Source: Elephas maximus indicus (lineage: Eukaryota; Chordata; Mammalia; Proboscidea; Elephantidae). From it: 64,000 nucleotides of DNA. Shown piece after piece: positions 33,721-44,390 of this stretch. The position numbers and the translations under genes are program-made. The number at the start of each line of letters is the position of its first letter. Within the stretch, counting starts at the first letter, position 1. The notes beneath the pieces were generated by a model. That model was not told the DNA's origin. It saw nothing but the letters and a program-made list of their open reading frames with translations, and did no database searches. The stretch spans positions 75,345,135 through 75,409,134 of the forward strand of contig NC_064827.1 of the NCBI RefSeq assembly GCF_024166365.1. The letters run 5' to 3'.

Positions 33721-34789
33721 GACCAGCTTGGGCACACACGTCATCCTTCACAAGCAAAATGCCAGAGCCACTCTCTGCGCCTTCTGCCAGCACGGGGGGG
33801 GGGGTACGTGTCATGGTCCAGACAGGTCCCACCCCTCCTCAGAGGGGACGGAGCCTATGGTCAGCCAGCAGGAGGAGGAAGTGATGCTGCCCCTAAACGC
33901 CCACCTGAAGACAACCTTGGCATGACCCAGGCACCTGGGCACAAGGGTGCTGCCCTGAGGCAGACTCCAGGGCCTGGTTCTGAAGGAACCCCAAAATCTC
34001 CAGACCCCCCCCAAAGGCTATTTCCAAACTCAAGGATGCTACATGGGGCTCTGAAGCCCTCCTTGGTCCTTCTAAGGAGGCAGGCCCTGCTCTGAGGTCA
34101 CCAGACCTGTTCAGAGGGGTGAGCAGAGGATGGGGACAGACTGGGAAACAGAAGGTGATACATACCCCCAGACCCAGCTGCCAAGGGCTCCTCCCACTCC
34201 CTGTGCACGAGGCCAAGAGGACTCCTTGAGTCTTCAGTGCCCTACCACAGTCGTTGCCAGGACCTGCGGTCAGGAAACTGTGCAGGTGGCCCTGGCAGCC
34301 CATCTCCTCGGAAGAGAACCAGGGCCAAACGGATGGGGGGGCACAATTACCTGGTGGCACTTCATTAGCAGGAGGCATTGGGCCGTTGTTCAGTGGCAGG
34401 CGACAGTGACAGGGAGTGACAAGAAACACTTGAATCCCATTATGGATTAATCAGCAGATGGGGCTGGCGGGCACCGTGCTGGGCTGTCACACCACTGCCT
34501 CACGGAGCCCCTCCATGGCTCCTGCTGCACCTTCTTTGAAGGCATCCTCCCATTAGTGCTCTGAATGGTGGGGTAAGGGAGTCTGGCACCCTCCAGAAGG
34601 GGGAGGCCTGGTAGTTCCCTGACTGGGTGCAAACCCATTCTTTCCCTTCCCAGTGTCCTGAGCAAGTGCCCAGGAAAGGGCCTGCTCTCAGGGTGGAGCT
34701 GGGTGCCACGGGCTCATTGAGGATGACAGTTTTGCTTATGGGGCCTCCTGCCCATGCCAGTCTAAGCTCAACGCAGCCCTGCGGGGAGG

Positions 34790-34900
34790 GACCCCTTCCC
34801 ATTTTACACATGAGGAGATCAAAGAGATTTGCCCAAGGCCTGTCACACAGCAAGTGAGTGGCAGAACTGAGATTCAGGCAGAGATGTGGCTGGCTGCAGA
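34790..34900 (-). mobile_element. MIR SINE fragment
   Basis: CCATTTTACACATGAGGAG, TTGCCCAAGGCCTGTCACA and AGTGGCAGAACTGAGATTC. Confidence 0.8.
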
Positions 34901-35461
34901 GCCAAGTGCTTCCTTTCCTCTCTGGAGCTTCCCTGAAGAGGAAGGCCCCAGGCTCCCTGCACGCGGGGGAGCTGACAGGCCTTCCTCCCTCCCGCCTTTC
35001 GTCCCTGACATCTAGGCATCTGGCTTTCGCAGACGGCAGCAGTCACCACCCTGAACTCCCGTCCTTCAGACAACAGCTCTGTAACAAGCTAGCAAGAATA
35101 GCCAAGGGGTTAAAAAACCAGAAATGAAATGTTTCACTTCTCTCTACCCCTCCCCCTCAAAAGTTAGTCCTTAGTATGAAATAGACATCCCCCTTGAGTG
35201 TCTTTGGAATTTCTTTTTAAATACAACAGCACGCTAGAGAGAACCTGCCGGGCCCAGGCACAGATCCTCCAGGGAGCAGTGCCTCTGTTTCCCCATCTGC
35301 CACATGCATGTGGCCAAAATCATTCCTTGAGTGCTGAGGCATGAGATGGGGGCACACGGCTGGCCCTCGGTATTCAGCTGCCCCTTCCTCACTGCCTTGG
35401 AAGTTTTGTCACTGAAACCCTTGTCCACATTTGATTCGTTTATGTAAGAGGGAGAGAAAAC

Positions 35462-35662
35462 AAAACAAAACAAAACCACTGCCGTCAAGTTAATTCTGAC
35501 TCATAGCGACCCTACAGGAGAATAGAACTGCCCCAAAGGGCTTCCTAGGCTGTAAATCTTCACCGAAGCAGACTGGCACGTCTTTCTCCAGCAGAGCAGC
35601 TGGTGGGTTCAAACCAACCTTTCAGTTCGCAGTTGAGTGCTTTAAACACTGCACCACGAGGG
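35462..35662 (-). mobile_element. AfroSINE just upstream of a NEK6 exon
   Basis: Minus-strand SINE. Its tail is next to CAAAACAAAACAAAAC at 35462-35476 (an A-rich tail in reverse). Internal phrases are GTCAAGTTAATTCTGACTCA, CGACCCTACAGGAGAATAGA and the head near GAACTGAAAGGTTGGTTTG. It lies about 210 bp from the exon at 35873. Confidence 0.88.
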
Positions 35663-35872
35663 CACGGGGGGCAGGGAAAGGAGGTCTCAAAGATCATGTT
35701 AAAATGGCTCCTTTCTTGTGAATCCCAACTTCTCAGGGTTTAGGGGGAGAAGCCCTTCTGGGCAGTCGCTGCAGTGAGGACCAGACCACACCTCAGTCTG
35801 GAGTGGCCCCTCTTGCCCCTCGAGTTACCCTCGTCTCACAGCTGAAAACTCTCTTGTCCTCCTCCCTTGCAG

Positions 35873-35986
35873 ATGGCAGCTCTCCAGAGCCCCTTCTATG
35901 GAGATAAAATGAACCTTTTCTCCCTCTGCCAGAAGATCGAACAATGTGACTACCCGCCTCTCCCGGGAGAACATTACTCTGAGAAG
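35873..35986 (+). CDS. NEK6: NEK6 coding exon, residues 240-277 (C-lobe)
   Basis: Thirty-eight codons, phase 0 to 0, beginning [12 protein letters not shown] and ending EHYSEK. This is subdomain X of the C-lobe. Acceptor CCTTGCAG, donor GTGAGT. Every codon reads through without a break, and the residues look unchanged from the human protein as I remember it. Confidence 0.97.
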
Positions 35987-36499
35987 GTGAGTTTGCCGTC
36001 TGGGCATGACTGAAGCCAGGGGCCAGACCCACTGGGCCCCACGTAGCCAGCAGCGGCTCAAGAGGAGAGGCAGTTCCAATATGCCACAGCTGTGAGGTTT
36101 AGCTTGGGTTCACTTAACAGGTTGGAGAAGAGTCTGGGAAAGTGACCCAGAGGGGTGACAGGTAAATTAATTTTACCAAAGAAGGGGCTTCACGGACAGC
36201 TGTGTGGACCCTCGACAGCAGCAGGAACAGCGGGAGTTGGCAGATGCGGCCCACCGGCACACTTCTGCCAGCACATTTTGGCTTCTAACACAGTGCTCGA
36301 GTTTGGGGCCCGCTGCCGTAGGTCCCAGAGGCACCGTGAACCAGTCACAGAGGCAGGAGGTGGGCAGGCCCTGGCTAACCTGACACCACTGCTGACTGCC
36401 GCTCCTCATCCCATGACGTGAAACCAGGGTCAGCGAACGCGTCTCCTTCCTACCGTAAGGGACCTAAGTCGCACCTTGGGCTTTTAGTTTCGGCACTGT

Positions 36500-36845
36500 A
36501 CGTTTGGTGCAGGGGCTCTGGAGACAGACTCTGACAGGTCTGGCACTGGGCTGTGCTGGTTTCTAGCTGTGTGACAGCATCATCCTCCTCAGTTCCATCA
36601 TCTGGAAAAAAGAGCTAGTACTCCTCCTTCATGGATATGATGAAATGATAGGTTTTACAGCACAGTAGTGGTTCAGAATGTAGACAGGTTCACACACTTC
36701 CTCCACTCTTCTTGAGCGAGTCACTTAACCTCTCTGAGTCTGTTTCCTCATCTGTAAAATGGGGATAATACTAGAATCTACTTCACAGGGTCAGTGTAAG
36801 GATTAATTAAGGCTATGCATTTGACGTGCTCAGCCAAACACCAGG
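36500..36845 (+). mobile_element. Two MIR SINEs in tandem
   Basis: First copy 36500-36640 (GACTCTGACAGGTCTGGCAC, TAGCTGTGTGACAGCATC). Second copy 36660-36845 (TCACTTAACCTCTCTGAGTC, TTTCCTCATCTGTAAAATGG, GGGTCAGTGTAAGGATTAA). Confidence 0.82.
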
Positions 36846-36984
36846 CTAACACATGAGCACTTCCCACCATCGTCAGAAATAGCTACGGAAAGTAGCATTG
36901 GATCTGGCTCAGAGTGCTCAAGGGCAATGCTAGTGGGTGTAAAGCGGCGTTTGAGACCTTCCGAAGCCCAACCTGCAGGACCAC

Positions 36985-37200
36985 AGGCCATTACCTCACA
37001 ATAACAGCTCACATTTATTAGACTTACTGTGTTGAGTCCTCCCATCACCCCATTTTACCCATGAAGAAACTGAGACACAGATGGGTTAAGTAACTTGCCC
37101 AAGGTCACGTAACTTGTAAGTTGTGTAGACAGGATTCAAACCCAAATGACAGCCGCCTGAGCCTGCACACTGCATCTGGCCACTGTGCCATCCTGTTTTT
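36985..37200 (-). mobile_element. MIR SINE
   Basis: CATTTTACCCATGAAGAAAC, TTGCCCAAGGTCACGTAAC and ACAGGATTCAAACCC, well preserved, minus orientation. Confidence 0.88.
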
Positions 37201-38559
37201 GATGGCACATCTCTTCAGTAGCCAATAACCCAGCAGGTGGAGTAAGGTGCCCTCCTGCAGCTTGCTGGAATCACCATCCTGAAGGCTCTGAAGGCTTTGG
37301 AAGGAGCAGCCCCTGCCCCCCAAGGGCCTGGCCTTTGCAGGCCAGGCTGCAGAGACCAGATCCCCTGATGTGCTCAGACTCTGTGGTTGGGCAAGCCTAG
37401 CCAACCAGAGGCCCCCGTGGTCACTGGCCTTCTCTCAGCCATCTTTGTACTTAACACATTGCTCGCTGGCTTTGCAGACTCCCAGAGGACAAAGTTCGGG
37501 TCGGGAATGCACTTCCCCATAAAGTTGTACAGTGTACTTCCTCTCAGCCACAGCTTGTTTCAATGGCATGCAAAATTCTCCAAGTACCTTTGGGGGAAGT
37601 ACTTAATGCTCTGAAGTGAAAGTTGGTAGGAAAGGAAAAACTAAATTCTTTACCAAAAAGTTAACAGTTGCCATTTGGTTTTTCTATTTTCTCATCTTTT
37701 GTTTAAATTTCAAATTCAGTACTACTCAGAGACAAGACGCCATGCAACTTGGAGCAAATGACTTCTGTGCCTCAGTTTCCCATCTGTAAATGGAAACCCG
37801 AGTCTCAGTTAAAAGGCTGAAAAAGATAAAGCCGTCAGCCCCCTTCTCTCCCAAGTCAGTCGTCCTGTGTTCCTGAGCTACTACTCCCCAAAGTGCTGGG
37901 ACCTCACCAGTTCAGTACAGACGTAAGATGTGCATCTTGGCACTGTAGCCCCTCAGCACGCCTCATTTCAAGTTTTATCACCTGTTAGAAATGGAAATAA
38001 GGAAGACGCTTCATTTTTATTTTGTTCTTGTTTCCCTGGATTTCTGAAAATTTCAAATATGTATTCATTGTACTGTGTGGGCTACTCACAAGTGAGCAAT
38101 TCAGGTCACACAGACTTTGCCTTAAACTGGGTTTCTTGAGTGTTTTAACCTGTCAGAGTTCAGCCACAGCTACCTTACTTTGAGTATTGTTAAGACCTGA
38201 CTCCAGGAATGTGAGCAGGCTGTAGGCTCAGCTGTCATCTGTTCAGGGTTTTTATAAGCACCGGGATCCCCAAAACGGAGCACATGCAGGTTGAAGGTAT
38301 GCCCTAAGGCTCCGCAGACCAGTTAGAAAATTGCCTGTCCAGATGAACCCTGTTTGCAGGAGGCCCGGGCCCACTCAGCCTGAAACACCTCATCCGGCAG
38401 TCTATACAGTCACCCCTGGGCCTCCAGGATGCCCCTTTGGCCCTCCCCAGCATCCCTGAGCATGGCAACTGGAGGCCACTTGAGACCCCTCTTATTCAGG
38501 ACCTTCCCTCTCCCTGCTGCTGCCCATGACCCCACAGGGTGAGCCAGCCCCTCCAGCAG

Positions 38560-38990
38560 CAGGTATTTAAATGAAAAACATTGTGGTGAGCCCAGTGATG
38601 CAAGTTAAGATGCAGGCTTTTTAAGGTCATTATTTTAATTACCATTAAAATAATTGGCACTCTGGCTATCAGAACGTGAGGCGATCAGAGGCTCAAGGCA
38701 CCCCCTCCCCCACCTCGAGGCAGGAACAGCCTTCAGTGCCTGTATAATTAAAAGCTCTGTCTTTCATGAGCACAATAAAGAGGCCAGAGGGTGGGCAGAC
38801 TGCAGCCCTGCTGCATGTTAATGCCTTTATTATGATCAATAAGCCCTTCCTTGAGTTCTGTGCTCTGGTTTGGGCATCTGCATGACTGACAGCAGAGATA
38901 CACGCACAAGAATAGCTTTGCCGCCCAGTGCTGTGGAGGACAGTTGAGAGTTCAAAGTTATTTAGAGGTAACCACTCTGAGAGTGTCAAA
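38560..38990. promoter_or_regulatory. Low-repeat AT-rich block, candidate conserved non-coding element (last NEK6 intron)
   Basis: Contains the inverted repeat ATTATTTTAAT-TACC-ATTAAAATAAT at 38629-38654 (11-bp perfect arms, 4-bp loop), then TGTATAATTAAAAGC and GCATGTTAATGCC, all TAAT-type homeodomain words. No transposon is recognisable in it. Confidence 0.5.
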
Positions 38991-38994
38991 GCGT

Positions 38995-39145
38995 GGCCTT
39001 TGGGGCCAGACAGGCCTAGGATTGGTCCTGGCTATCCCTTGGTAGCTGTGGGGGCTGTACATACAGTCTTCTAGTTGCTACAAGGATTAAATGGGTTAAT
39101 GCAGATACAAGTACTGAGTGCAGTGCCTTGGTAAGGCTGCTTTCT
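38995..39145 (+). mobile_element. MIR SINE fragment near the last NEK6 exon
   Basis: GCCTTTGGGGCCAGACAGGC, CTACAAGGATTAAATGGG and TACTGAGTGCAGTGCC. It ends 30-40 bp before the acceptor at 39175. Confidence 0.7.
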
Positions 39146-39175
39146 TAATAACACAAACCGTTCTCTCCCTTGCAG

Positions 39176-39286
39176 TTACGAGAACTGGTCAGCATGTGCA
39201 TCTACCCTGACCCCAACCAAAGACCGGACATTGGATATGTGCACCAGGTTGCCAAACAGATGCACGGCTGGACTTCAAGCAGCTGA
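39176..39286 (+). CDS. NEK6: NEK6 last coding exon, residues 278-313 and stop
   Basis: Thirty-six codons and TGA at 39284-39286. It contains subdomain XI with Q292-R293-P, the invariant arginine, and the short C-terminal tail. The tail reads QMHGWTSSS. My memory of the human tail has Ile308, Met310 and Thr313 where Gly, Thr and Ser stand here. Acceptor CCTTGCAG at the end of an AT-rich, low-repeat intron. Confidence 0.96.
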   Translation, partial: LRELVSMCIYPDPNQRPDIGYVHQVAKQMHGWTSSS

Positions 39287-40069
39287 ACTTGGATGCACCA
39301 TGCCTTATGAAAAGCCAGCACCATTTTGCCTTACTTGAGTCATCCTCTCTCAGAAGTGGCCACCTGGTAGCCTAGAACTAAGACAAGAGGGTTCAGCAGG
39401 TTCCCCAAAGGGGGCCAAGCTTTACAGCAGACATGCTGAAGACGGCATCTGGGGAGGGCATTGGTCACATGTTACTGATGGTCAAATTCAAAAGTTCTGT
39501 AAGTGTTGTAGACAATCTAGGCTGGGTTGTTAATAAGGAGGGGTTGACTGAGTAAGCCCCTGAAGTGCCCCTTGTATCAGGATTGTAATGTGAATCCTTT
39601 GGAGAATTTCTTCAGTGACTTGTCAACGTTCATACTAACAGAACTGCAAGAGACTGTGATTTGTACAGTGAGCCTTTGAAAATGGTTAGCAGCAAGTTCA
39701 GTTTAGTTCTTAGAGTCTTTTCCAACAATCTGTGAGCTTAATTTAGTCTGTTGTAAAGGGATAAAGTGGAAATGACTTTTTTCACATAGAATGGAGATTT
39801 TGCTAATATTTTTTATCTACATTATAACTTGATGAATGACAGTGAGGAGAACTCAGCATCTGGCATAGAGCTCCAGAAGGCAAATATCTGAAAGCCATGG
39901 GGGTTTTCCTTGCAGTCCGGCTCAGCCATCTTCTACTGACCACCCGCTATGTACACCAGGCACTTCATCATCTGCTTGAATGCTGAGACTTCATTTCACT
40001 ATCAGTGTTAAGCCGTGGAATCGCGGGATACAAAAAAGACAAGGCCTTTCCCCTCAGGCTGTCCTCTCT

Positions 40070-40245
40070 ACGAATTCTGATTCTGCAACTTCCTAGTGTG
40101 ATCTTGGACAAACTTCTTAACTTTCTGAGCCTTAGTTTCCTTACCTGTAAAATGGGATTAATAATACCTACCCTTTAGGGTTGTGACAGAATTTGAAATA
40201 AAACATGCAAGTTATCCAGCACATAGTAGACGTTCCAAAAATGGT
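40070..40245 (+). mobile_element. MIR SINE in NEK6 3' UTR, providing AATAAA at 40197
   Basis: MIR core phrases in plus orientation: TGTGATCTTGGACAA, GAGCCTTAGTTTCCTTACCTG, AAAATGGGATTAATAATACC and CAGCACATAGTAGACG. The 3' part contains AATAAA at 40197-40202 in GAAATAAAACATG. Confidence 0.85.
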
Positions 40246-40564
40246 AGCCACTCCCCACCTCACAGAACTGAAGTCCACAGATCATGTAAGAATTCATGTA
40301 CAGCTGTACTATGTGTAGGAAACCAGACATGTGTTCATTTATTTCTTATTCCCAAACAGGATTAACTGTGAAGATTAATTTATAAATGTGAATTCAAGCT
40401 CTGAAGGAAATAGTTTGAATTTTGTCTTTATACTCAAATTAATCCTCAAATGGTCTAAGTTGACGTCCACTGACTTGGTGACAGTTCAGCCCTCAAGACC
40501 AGAGCACACACGCCCACCTGTTCGTTGGTGTCTGGTGTTTCCTGACTCTCCTAGCCTCCACAGG

Positions 40565-40570
40565 AATAAA
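40565..40570 (+). terminator. NEK6: Alternative poly(A) signal in NEK6 3' UTR
   Basis: AATAAA within CAGGAATAAAGG, about 126 bases upstream of the main signal. TGTGTTTCCGTGTG downstream could serve as its GU-rich element. Use in vivo is unknown. Confidence 0.45.
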
Positions 40571-40690
40571 GGACTTGGGAAGGAGGCACTGCTGTGTTTC
40601 CGTGTGAACTCTGTTCTACTGTAACACTGTAGGTTTTCAGAGATTTTCTTCAGATGCAACCTTTGCTTTGTACTTGTTCTCCATGTTTGA

Positions 40691-40696
40691 AATAAA
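40691..40696 (+). terminator. NEK6: Main poly(A) signal of NEK6 (AATAAA)
   Basis: Canonical hexamer in AAATAAAATGG, followed within 15-40 bases by GTAAGAGGGG and TTCTGTG, which resemble the GU-rich downstream element. It is the last hexamer before the repeat-containing intergenic gap. Confidence 0.7.
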
Positions 40697-40715
40697 ATGG
40701 GGTAAGAGGGGTTAC

Positions 40716-41814
40716 TTCTGTGAATGAGTCTGATTCATGGATAATTTTAAAAGTTTCATACTTTCCCCTTCCAAACCAGTGGGCCCTACACTTAAAACCG
40801 TGTCAGAAGCACCATTTCTTGAAGAGTCTTTAAAAACACAGTTTCCCAGGCCCCAGACATTCTGAGTAATCCTGGAATTTTTTTAAGCTCCCCAGATAAT
40901 AATCATCAGCCAAGTTGCTGCCCTAAATAATTCCACTGTTCTCCCCACCCAACTCCTGGCAGTTGTGACAAGGGACGCTGGCTACCAGTGGGTCCACTCT
41001 AGAAGACTGGTGCCAGGCCTCTTTCATGTGTCCCCCAGCAATGCTCTCCCCAGGGGAAAGTCAAGTGTCTGTCTCCTGCCTAGCACTCACCACTGAAAGT
41101 TGTTCCAGGTCCAGACAGATACTTAGCCAATATTCCTCTTATGGCTCTCAGAACCCCTATTGCGTCTCCCTTGGAAAAACCAGCCTGAGAACACAGATGA
41201 ACTTGCTTTCTCTACTCCATCCCTTTTCAACATCATGAGAACAATTCTGCTTGACTAATAGGACCCTCTGGAGACATACAATTTCAACCATTCACCAGGC
41301 CTCATGTTTGTGAAATGATTGTGTCTTAATTATTACAAAACAGTAAACCCAAAAGCATTCCTTCCGATTTCTGTGGCACTAGACAAAGTGGAGTTCACTC
41401 AAGTTCATGCAGCTACAAGCAAAGCAAATGGTCTGCCCCTCCTCCCTTTTCTTGGGCTCTAGAAATCAAACTGAGAGATTCATCTTTCTTTCTTTCTTAC
41501 TTGGCTGCTGGAGTAGAAGGCTGTGTTGCACTCAACCTAAAACAAAACAAAACCAGAGCCACCCTGAACAAAAACAAGTTAGCACAAGGGGTGGGTGTAA
41601 ATGTTCACGTGAAGAGTCAAAGTAGCCCAATCTGACTTTCTGCAACAGATGAGGCATCACACAGCTGGGTTTAGGAGAGTTGCATCACTCTTTACACCCA
41701 CCACAACCTAGACTGGTGCTCAGGGAGAAATTCACATCCTAAAAGAGGCCAGGCTGACGGGTCTTAGCAACCCCCCAAAACACACAGCCCCCAGGCCTCG
41801 ACCACCCGATCTGT
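40716..41814. other. Intergenic gap between convergent NEK6 and PSMB7
   Basis: About 1.1 kb between the two estimated cleavage sites. It contains a MER5-type fragment at 40790-40915. The remainder is unique-looking sequence with no exon signature. The open frames here are short and carry no domain. Confidence 0.7.
40790..40915 (+). mobile_element. MER5-type hAT fragment in the NEK6-PSMB7 gap
   Basis: GTGTCAGAAGCACCATTTCTTG, a TTTAAAAACACAGTTTCCCAG stretch, GGCCCCAGACATTCTGAGTAA and a trailing AAGCTCCCCAGATAAT match the body of MER5A-class elements. Termini are missing. Confidence 0.6.
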
Positions 41815-41944
41815 TTTTTTTTTTTAATTATTATTTATTTAGTTTCATTCAGCAAACATTAGCCAAATGAATCTCTTATGCGGAGGAGACCCTCCGATGC
41901 CCGTCTTCTAAAGCAATAACCAGCCAGGCATCCAATGACACCAT
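41815..41944 (-). other. PSMB7: PSMB7 3' untranslated region
   Basis: Short 3' UTR of about 130 bases from the stop codon to an AATAAA at 41839-41834 on the minus strand, followed by an A-rich genomic stretch (T run at 41812-41825 on the plus strand). A short UTR is normal for this gene. The end is estimated from the hexamer. Confidence 0.7.
41834..41839 (-). terminator. PSMB7: PSMB7 poly(A) signal
   Basis: AATAAA on the minus strand (TTTATT on plus) inside AAATAAATAATAATT, about 105 bases beyond the stop codon. It is the first canonical hexamer after the stop. Confidence 0.75.
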
Positions 41945-42320
<376 letters not shown>

Positions 42321-43017
42321 AATTTCCTTCCCCATCTCATATCCCCAGCAGATGCCGGAAAGTATCTGGTCATTTGATTTAAGCTTCAATCTTGCTAAAG
42401 CATCCTTCAGTAACCAACAGGAAGTAAAACCTTTAAGTTTCTTCAGAAGCAACAAGAATGAAATAACTATTACCTTAAACATTTTTAAAATGCCTGGAAG
42501 CATAAACAATGTAACACAATCCACAGCCAAACTGTGGGCTTGTCACTTTAGACCACAGCCTCGAGACTCAAGACAGTTGCCACCACAGGGACAAGGCAGA
42601 TTACCAGAACGACACACCCAACACCTTTTCCTGGAGTGAATCTGAGCACAAGGCAGTCTGTAAGATATATATTTGAACCATTCATTAATTCTCACAGTGG
42701 GGCCAGGAGTGACGATATGGTCAAGCAGCAGCACAAGCCCACAGGTTTTTCTGGTCTGTCCCTAGCTGGGGCATTATTTGTCAACCTGGCACAAGGGGCA
42801 TGGACTAACAGAAGGCTGCTTGGCTGTGCCATGGCCATGTGTTCCTCAGAAACCTACCGTCCCAAATGGGAACTTGGCCTCAAAGAGGAACAAAGGTGCA
42901 GAAAAAAGGGAGGGAGATTTGCAGAGCTCTGTATCCAACTCAGGAGCTTGGGCAGCAAAGAACGGCTTACCATCATTTCTGCAAAACTTTCTCATACCAC
43001 CACACTCTATTCTTTGT

Positions 43018-44390
43018 AAATATATAATTTTACTTATTTTGTCATTGAGAATATACACAGCAAAACACAGACCAATCCAACAGTTTCTACATGTACCATT
43101 TAGTGACAGTGATTGCACTGAGTTGTGTAACCATTTTCACCTCCTTTGCTGAGCTGTTCCTCCCCTTTTAACATAAATTCTCTGTCCTTTAAGGTTCCTA
43201 TCTAATCCTTCGAGTTGCTGTTGTCAATTTGATCTCATACAGTTAGTTCTTAAAAGAGCATAATGCTCAAGGCAGGCATTAAGCTAAACTACTGTTTGGT
43301 TTTAAGAAGACTTGAGGGGATATTTTTGATTTAGGTTTAAAGATTATCTCAGGGCAATAGTTTCAGGAGTCCATCCACCTTCCAGGGCTCCAGAAAGTCT
43401 ACAGTCTATAAGAATTGGAAATTCTGTTCTTCATTTTCCCCCTTTTGATCAGGATTCATCTATGGAATCTTTGATCAAAATGTTCAGTAATGGTAGCTGG
43501 GCACCATCCAGCTGTTCTGGTTTCATAGCAAAGGAGGCAGTTTTTTGTAGAGGCAATTAGCCATGCATTCCATTTCTTCCTCCTATTCCTGACTCTCCTT
43601 CTTCCTCTGTTGCTCCAGGAAAATAAAGACCAATTATTGTAGCCTGAAGGCCACTTGCAAGCTTATAAGACTCCAGGCACTATGCATCGATCTAGGAGGT
43701 AGAACAGAAGCACTGAACATGTTATTAGGCCAAATTAAATAGGATATCCCATGAAACCATGGCCCTATACCTCCAAACCAAGAAATCAAATCCCATGAGG
43801 TTTTTGGTTGTTCAAAAGCAGTCTCAACAGCTACTGTATTTTTTTTGGTCATTGTTGTAAATATATCTATCACACAACTTTTGCCTGAAAATTCAACTTT
43901 CTATACGTATACAACTTATTGACAGCAATTACAATAACTGGCTGTGTATCCCCACCCTTAATGCGTTACTTCCATCACCATTAAACCCTCCCTCCTGTCC
44001 CTGGTAACCACTAATAAACTTTGTTCTCTATACATTTGCCTTTTCTTGTCTTTTATATGTTAGGTCATACAATATTTGCTGTATCGTGACTGACTTACTT
44101 CATTCAGCATAATGTCTTCCAGCTCCATCTATACTGTAGCATGTATCAAGACTTCATTTCTCCTACTGGCTGAGTAGTATTCCATTCTATGTATGTACAC
44201 ATTTTCTTTATCCATTCATCTGTTGACAGACATTTAGGTTCCTTCCACCTTTTGGCTATTGCTTCAGTGAACATCGGTCTACAAGTCTCTGTTTTCAAGT
44301 ATTTTGGGTATATATCTAGGAGGGGAACTACTGGGTCATATGGTAATTCTATTTTTAGTTTTTTGAGGAACCACCATCCTCACTTCCAAG
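43018..44390 (-). mobile_element. L1 LINE, long 3' UTR and end of ORF2
   Basis: Reads on the minus strand. The ORF2-end homology appears at 44150-44390 (the reverse of CCAAAATACTTGAAAACAGA and similar). The 3' UTR continues to GTGTTTTGCTGTGTATATTC near 43060 and ends in an A/T-rich tail near 43020. The 43400-43880 part matches what I remember of afrotherian L1 3' UTRs. Severely decayed. Confidence 0.8.

Larger units (their letters stand above)
28911..35872 (+). other. NEK6 intron, residues 239/240
   Basis: 7.0-kb intron. It holds a plus MIR at 29755-29890, a TG-rich tract at 30020-30080, a MaLR LTR on the minus strand at 31408-31887, low-repeat blocks at 30840-31000, 33590-33720 and 34330-34460, a minus MIR at 34790-34900, and a minus AfroSINE at 35462-35662. 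Confidence 0.85.
35987..39175 (+). other. NEK6 last intron, residues 277/278
   Basis: 3.2-kb intron. MIRs lie at 36500-36640 and 36660-36845 (plus), 36985-37200 (minus) and 38995-39145 (plus). An AT-rich, low-repeat block with an inverted TAAT-type motif spans 38560-38990. Confidence 0.85.
8974..40715 (+). other. NEK6: NEK6 gene, 3' part (eight coding exons plus 3' UTR)
   Basis: Serine/threonine kinase of the NIMA family. Known biology: it is activated in mitosis by NEK9 through phosphorylation of the activation loop (Ser206), phosphorylates the kinesin KIF11, and supports spindle assembly and cytokinesis. Seen here: exons of 141, 63, 111, 109, 108, 95, 114 and 111 bp that splice with matching phases into 283 codons plus a stop. 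Numbered from the known 313-residue human protein, they are residues 31-313 and cover the whole kinase domain. NEK7, the close paralogue, has a different N-terminus and C-terminal tail; the residues after the glycine loop and the tail fit NEK6. The exon for residues 1-30 and the promoter are not in the window. All introns are GT-AG. The gene converges on PSMB7. Confidence 0.97.
39287..40715 (+). other. NEK6: NEK6 3' untranslated region
   Basis: About 1.4 kb without coding potential follows the NEK6 stop. Candidate poly(A) signals are AATAAA at 40197, 40565 and 40691. The last is followed by a GT-rich stretch (about 40702-40730) that fits a downstream element, so the main cleavage site is placed near 40715. 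A MIR fossil lies at about 40070-40245. The exact end is an estimate. Confidence 0.75.

Noticed and set aside
33893-34429. 178-residue open frame on the minus strand
   Set aside because: Overlaps a candidate regulatory block and ordinary intron. No domain or splice signals.
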